A stretch of 10,610 nt of DNA from Bacteroidota bacterium (GTDB lineage Bacteria; Bacteroidota; Bacteroidia; Chitinophagales; Chitinophagaceae), in assembly GCA_021824855.1 (NCBI GenBank), contig JAKAJX010000101.1, forward strand, positions 1-10,610, given 5' to 3'. The translations under genes were made by a program, and so were the position numbers. Numbering within the stretch: the stretch's first letter is position 1; each line of letters starts with the position of its first letter. The notes under the pieces were generated by a model. That model searched no databases, was not told the DNA's origin, and saw nothing but the letters and a program-made list of their open reading frames with translations. This document shows, piece after piece, positions 7,141-10,610 of this stretch.

Positions 7141-7587
7141 CTATCGTTTCTTTTTAAAGAACGATTTAATAATAAACGAACATTCTTGTTCTAATATGCC
7201 ATTTGTTACTATTGTTTTAGGATGAAAAGGCCATTCTTCTTTTGTAATACGTTTAAAACCATTTTTTTCATCGCTTGCAGCATACACAATTCTTCCTATT
7301 TTACTCCAGTATAATGCTCCGCAACACATTAAGCAAGGCTCTAAAGTAACATATAAAGTAGCTTCGGGTAAGTATTTTGATCCAAGTGCATTAAATGCCG
7401 ATGTTAATGCTAATATTTCTGCATGTGCCGTACTATCGTGTAACAATTCTACTTGATTATGTGCCCTTGCAATTATTTTATTATTTACAACTATTATGGC
7501 ACCAACAGGCACTTCATCGTTATCAAAAGCTTGTTCCGCTTCTTTTAATGCCTGTTGCATAAAATATTCGTCATTAAGTAAAAGCAT
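7141..7587 (-). CDS. tadA: tRNA adenosine(34) deaminase / nucleoside deaminase
   Basis: 148 residues, typical for TadA, which deaminates adenosine 34 to inosine in the wobble position of tRNA-Arg(ACG). Zinc-site motifs of the cytidine/deoxycytidylate deaminase fold are complete: HAE at 55-57 (H55 ligand, E57 proton shuttle) and PCLMC at 84-88 (C85 and C88 ligands). The upstream stretch DNDEVPVGAIIV and the HNQVELLHDSTAHAE context are those of TadA rather than of cytidine or guanine deaminases. The C-terminus is basic (FFKKKR), as is common in RNA-acting members. The chosen ATG gives MLLLNDEYFMQQALKEA; a second ATG nine codons in is possible, but residues before it fit the usual family N-terminus. 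It is the first of three minus-strand genes and is divergent from the lipoprotein gene at 7701, with 113 A/T-rich bases between, where I found no convincing promoter match. Confidence -1.
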   Translation of the reverse strand: MLLLNDEYFMQQALKEAEQAFDNDEVPVGAIIVVNNKIIARAHNQVELLHDSTAHAEILALTSAFNALGSKYLPEATLYVTLEPCLMCCGALYWSKIGRIVYAASDEKNGFKRITKEEWPFHPKTIVTNGILEQECSFIIKSFFKKKR

Positions 7588-7700
7588 TTAACTAAGGTAG
7601 AAAAGAAAGCAGTAAGCAAAATATTTTTTGAACAAGATAATTTTAATAGCCAACCTTTTTTTACTAATAAGCATCTTTTATTTAAACAAACTATCATCAA

Positions 7701-8084
7701 ATGAAAAACAGCATTTTATTTTTATTGGTACTGATAGTATTTTTTGCATGTAAAAAAGAAGGAGATGCAGAACGAGAAATGAAACCTGCTAATTTGTGTA
7801 CTACTGTTCTTGCAGATTCGGTACCTGTTGCAGTTAAAAATGCTTTTGCAGAAAAATATTCTAAGCAAACAGTAATTAAGTGGTATAGTAAAACAGGTGC
7901 AGGATATGTTGCTTACTTTAAAAATTTTGGAGTAAATATATTAGCTCTTTTTACAGCCGATGGAACTTTTGTAAAAGATGAAACAGAAATTAATAATCAG
8001 CAACAGGGTCAATATGCCGATAGTGCATCTTTTGCCGGAAAAAATTTAGGAATTGGTTGTGAATGTGAGCTTGATGGCGATTAA
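7701..8084 (+). CDS. Small lipoprotein with a PepSY-like (DUF2874-type) domain
   Basis: 127 residues. The signal MKNSILFLLVLIVFFAC ends in a lipobox cysteine at residue 17 and is followed by KKEGDAEREM, a charged and partly acidic start that could favour surface exposure in Bacteroidota. Residues about 39-95 (DSVPVAVKNAFAEKYSKQ, then IKWYSKTGAGYVAYF and a strand ending FTADGTFVKDE) follow the helix plus strand pattern of PepSY-like domains, where a helix beginning 'P..v..aF..ky' precedes a four-stranded sheet ending in 'dadGk'. There is one such unit; many relatives have two. The C-terminal tail is odd: after a Gln/Asn-rich linker it ends GIGCECELDGD, with two cysteines (120, 122) and acidic residues. 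No enzyme function is expected; binding or inhibitory roles proposed for PepSY domains are only analogy. The gene stands alone, with 136 bases to hutI. Confidence -1.
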   Translation: MKNSILFLLVLIVFFACKKEGDAEREMKPANLCTTVLADSVPVAVKNAFAEKYSKQTVIKWYSKTGAGYVAYFKNFGVNILALFTADGTFVKDETEINNQQQGQYADSASFAGKNLGIGCECELDGD

Positions 8085-8220
8085 TTATTGAGATTGGTTT
8101 TTTTAAAAGTTGAGCATACGCACAAACTTATAGTGTTTAAATAAAATTGTTCAACAAATTATAGCAATATCCCTTTTTTTATTCTTTCTTAAAACTATTC
8201 TTGCTTAAATTGCTTTTTTA

Positions 8221-9468
8221 ATGAGCAATTTATTATTAACAAATATCAAGCAATTAGTAGGTGTGCATGGCAATAATAAGTTATTGCGTGGAAAAGAATT
8301 AGCACAATTACCTTTTATTGAAAATGCCTATTTATTATTGGAAGATGGTTATATAGTAGCTTTTGGAAAGATGCAAGAAGTTACTCATCTGCAAATACCC
8401 ATTTCTGATACACTCAATCTTCAAAATCAATTGGTATTACCCACGTGGTGCGATAGCCATACACATTTGGTATTTGCTGCATCGAGAGAAAATGAATTTA
8501 TAGATAAATTAAAAGGATTAAGTTATGCCGAAATTGCAGCAAATGGCGGAGGCATTTTAAATTCTGCTAAACTATTAAACGAAACATCGGAAGATGTTTT
8601 ATTTAATATAGCATGGCAACGGTTACAAGAAATTATTGCATTAGGCACAGGTGCTGTTGAAATAAAAAGCGGCTATGGTTTATGCGTAGCCGGCGAATTA
8701 AAAATGTTGCGTGTAATACAAAAACTGAAAAAAAAATCTCCTATTCCTATTAAAGCAAGTTTTTTGGGTGCTCATACTTATCAGCTCGAGTTTAAAGAAA
8801 ATCATCAAGCATATATTCAAATCGTTATCAATGAAATGTTGCCTATAATTGCCAAAGAAAACTTGGCCGATTATGTTGATGTGTTTTGTGAAACCGGTTT
8901 TTTTTCGCCTGAAGAAACAAAACAAATTTGTACTGCTGCAATGCAATACGGATTAAAGCCTAAGTTACATGTTAATCAGTTAAACAGTATTGGCGGAGTA
9001 AAGACAGGAATTGAACTTAAATCCGTATCGTTAGATCATTTAGAAGTTATGGAAGAAGAGGATATTAAGTTATTAGCATCGGCCAATTCTATTGGTACGT
9101 TATTGCCTACGGCTGCGTATTTTTTGCGAATGCCTTTTCAGCCTGCAAGAAAAATGATTGATAGTAATTGTGCTATAGCATTGGCAAGCGATTACAATCC
9201 CGGATCATCACCCAGTGGCAATATGAATACTGTAGTGAGTATGAGTTGTATTCAAATGAAAATGTTACCGGAAGAAGCCATCAATGCTGCAACTATTAAT
9301 GGAGCACATGCTATGGAAATAGCTAACGAATTAGGAAGTATTGCAGTTGGGAAAAGAGCCAATTTAATTGTTACAAAAAAAATTCCTTCATTAGCTTATT
9401 TACCTTATTCATTCGGCACTAATTTAATTGATAAGGTTTTCATTAATGGAGAAATTTATAAGTCGTAA
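8221..9468 (+). CDS. hutI: Imidazolonepropionase
   Basis: 415 residues, the normal family length. It hydrolyses 4-imidazolone-5-propionate to N-formimino-L-glutamate, the third step of histidine degradation, in the cytoplasm. It is an amidohydrolase-superfamily TIM barrel with flanking beta-sandwich segments at both ends. Metal ligands can be placed as H80 and H82 in CDSHTHLVF, H250 in KPKLHVNQ and D324 in ALASDYNPGSSPSGNM. Family-specific motifs are ANGGGI at 107-112, AVEIKSGYGL at 145-154, FLGAHT at 181-186 and DVFCETGFFSPEET at 220-233. The C-terminus returns to the sandwich (GSIAVGKRANLIV, FINGEIY). The ATG at 8221 gives the expected LLLTNIKQLV start. No other in-frame start is better. 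hutG follows after 29 bases, indicating an operon. Confidence is very high. Confidence -1.
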   Translation: MSNLLLTNIKQLVGVHGNNKLLRGKELAQLPFIENAYLLLEDGYIVAFGKMQEVTHLQIPISDTLNLQNQLVLPTWCDSHTHLVFAASRENEFIDKLKGLSYAEIAANGGGILNSAKLLNETSEDVLFNIAWQRLQEIIALGTGAVEIKSGYGLCVAGELKMLRVIQKLKKKSPIPIKASFLGAHTYQLEFKENHQAYIQIVINEMLPIIAKENLADYVDVFCETGFFSPEETKQICTAAMQYGLKPKLHVNQLNSIGGVKTGIELKSVSLDHLEVMEEEDIKLLASANSIGTLLPTAAYFLRMPFQPARKMIDSNCAIALASDYNPGSSPSGNMNTVVSMSCIQMKMLPEEAINAATINGAHAMEIANELGSIAVGKRANLIVTKKIPSLAYLPYSFGTNLIDKVFINGEIYKS

Positions 9469-9497
9469 ATTGAGGAACACTTTATCAAAAAATATAC

Positions 9498-10556
9498 ATG
9501 CAATATTTTAAAACATACAGTAAGAAAGATATTTTATCTTTTACTAAAATAAGAAAGTTTGAAACAAAAATTGGTGAGCATATTGTATGTGCCAATTCTG
9601 CTGTTTCTTTAGCTGACAATATTAAAAATACCTCGGCATCGTTTATACTTTTTGGAATTCCGGAAGATATTGGTATAAAAGCCAATTTGGGAATTGGTGG
9701 TGCCAATACTGCATGGGAGCCATTTTTACAATCGTTTTTAAATATTCAAAGCAATGACTTTCTCGACGGGGAAGAAATTTTATTGCTTGGCTATTTTGAT
9801 TTTAATGAATTAGAAAAGCTAATTCATAACCATGCTGCAACGTTTGATGAAACAACAGATGCTTTTAGGCATGCCGTAAATACTATAGATAATGAAATAG
9901 AATATTTGGTAAAAATTATAACAGAAAATAAAAAAATTCCTATAGCTATTGGCGGCGGACATAACAATGCGTATCCTTTAATGAAGGGTGCTGCAAAAGG
10001 ATTATATAAAGCCGGCATACTTGAATTAGCTCAAATAAATTGCATTAATCTGGATGCTCATACCGATTATCGCCCTTTGGAAGGAAGACATAGCGGCAAC
10101 GCATTTCGTTATGCAGAAGAAGATGGATTTTTACAGAAATATTGTGTAATTGGGGTTCACGAAAATTATCTTCCTCAAAATGTTTGGATGGATATTGTAA
10201 ACAATCCGTTCATTGACTGTATTTTTTATGAAGATATTTTTATTCACGAAAAAAGGAGCTTTGTTCAATCTATTGCTCATGCCATTTCTTTTACGGAAGA
10301 TACACTTTGCGGCATTGAGTTAGATTTGGATAGTATTGAAAATATAACCAGTAGTGCACTAACACCCGCTGGTATTTCAACCAATCAGGCAAGGCAATAT
10401 ATTGCATTAACAGCATCGGCCTGTAAAGCGGCTTATTTACATATTTGCGAAGGAGCAGTTGTTTTAGAAAACGGAATATCTAATTTGAATACCGGAAAAT
10501 TAATAAGTTATTTAGTAAGCGATTTTATTAAAGCATTTGAAGAAGAAAGGAATTAA
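9498..10556 (+). CDS. hutG: Formimidoylglutamase, arginase/ureohydrolase family
   Basis: 352 residues. The fold is that of arginase/agmatinase, and the likely reaction is N-formimino-L-glutamate plus water to L-glutamate plus formamide, the last step of the four-enzyme histidine pathway. The binuclear manganese ligands are all visible: H155 in AIGGGHNNAYP, D186, H188 and D190 in NLDAHTDYRP, and D276 and D278 in GIELDLDSI. The following EGRHSGNAFRY stretch is the substrate-side loop typical of HutG-like members. The position before the last metal motif is Glu (ELDLD) rather than the Ser of classical arginases. The specific function comes from the neighbouring hutI, 29 bases upstream; from sequence alone, agmatinase or another ureohydrolase would be possible. 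After its stop only 54 bases remain in the window, with no recognisable terminator. Confidence -1.
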   Translation: MQYFKTYSKKDILSFTKIRKFETKIGEHIVCANSAVSLADNIKNTSASFILFGIPEDIGIKANLGIGGANTAWEPFLQSFLNIQSNDFLDGEEILLLGYFDFNELEKLIHNHAATFDETTDAFRHAVNTIDNEIEYLVKIITENKKIPIAIGGGHNNAYPLMKGAAKGLYKAGILELAQINCINLDAHTDYRPLEGRHSGNAFRYAEEDGFLQKYCVIGVHENYLPQNVWMDIVNNPFIDCIFYEDIFIHEKRSFVQSIAHAISFTEDTLCGIELDLDSIENITSSALTPAGISTNQARQYIALTASACKAAYLHICEGAVVLENGISNLNTGKLISYLVSDFIKAFEEERN

Positions 10557-10610
10557 AACAAAAACGATTATTTATAGCGCACATTTTTCGTGGTAATTTA
10601 TGAGTTCTAT

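Noticed and set aside
8147..8157. Small palindrome TTGTTCAACAA upstream of hutI as an operator
   Set aside because: Five-base arms in A/T-rich DNA are expected by chance, there is no second copy, and no hut regulator is visible nearby.
8196..8203. TATTCTTG as a -7 box for hutI
   Set aside because: It has one mismatch to TAnnTTTG, no -33 partner, and leaves only 17 bases before the ATG; too weak to list as a feature.
10600..10610. ATG opening a frame at the right edge (M S S)
   Set aside because: Only three codons are visible; a gene start here is possible but cannot be supported.

Overview
The window looks like a low-GC Bacteroidota chromosome, most likely of the Chitinophagaceae/Sphingobacteriales type. 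The reasons are a protein with FG-GAP/VCBS repeats next to putative glucoamylase-family (Pfam PF10091/GH144-like) genes, short Bacteroidota-style lipoproteins, A-rich start regions without clear Shine-Dalgarno sequences, and one good match to the Bacteroidota -7 box TAnnTTTG. This placement is inferred from gene content and was not tested.

Positions 1-5759 (+ strand) hold the 3' part of an operon. A beta-propeller FG-GAP protein enters from the left edge, its start lying outside the window. It is followed after only 3, 10 and 8 bases by three tandem paralogous glycoside-hydrolase genes. The first is a predicted lipoprotein with an N-terminal Ig-like domain. The other two have ordinary signal peptides. 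The best functional hypothesis is breakdown of a beta-1,2-glucan-type or related glucan in the envelope, with one enzyme anchored by lipid and two secreted to the periplasm. This rests on family membership and on three acidic residues whose spacing fits the GH144 enzyme known from Chitinophaga. The substrate is not proven, and no SusC/SusD pair is visible in the window.

Positions 5756-7587 (- strand) hold, in transcription order, tadA (tRNA adenosine-34 deaminase), a Mn-type superoxide dismutase with its own candidate promoter and an intrinsic terminator, and a lipoprotein of unknown function. The last of these converges on the third hydrolase gene, and the two stop codons share a TTAA.

Positions 7701-8084 (+) encode a small lipoprotein with one PepSY-like (DUF2874-type) domain. 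Positions 8221-10556 (+) encode HutI and an arginase-fold HutG, the last two steps of histidine degradation: imidazolonepropionate to N-formimino-L-glutamate, then to glutamate plus formamide. HutH and HutU are not in the window.

No rRNA, tRNA, CRISPR array, transposase or phage gene was seen. No gene-free stretch exceeds about 140 bases. The most unusual part is the hydrolase triplication, in particular the first copy, which has gained an Ig-like domain and changed residues in motifs that the other two copies share.
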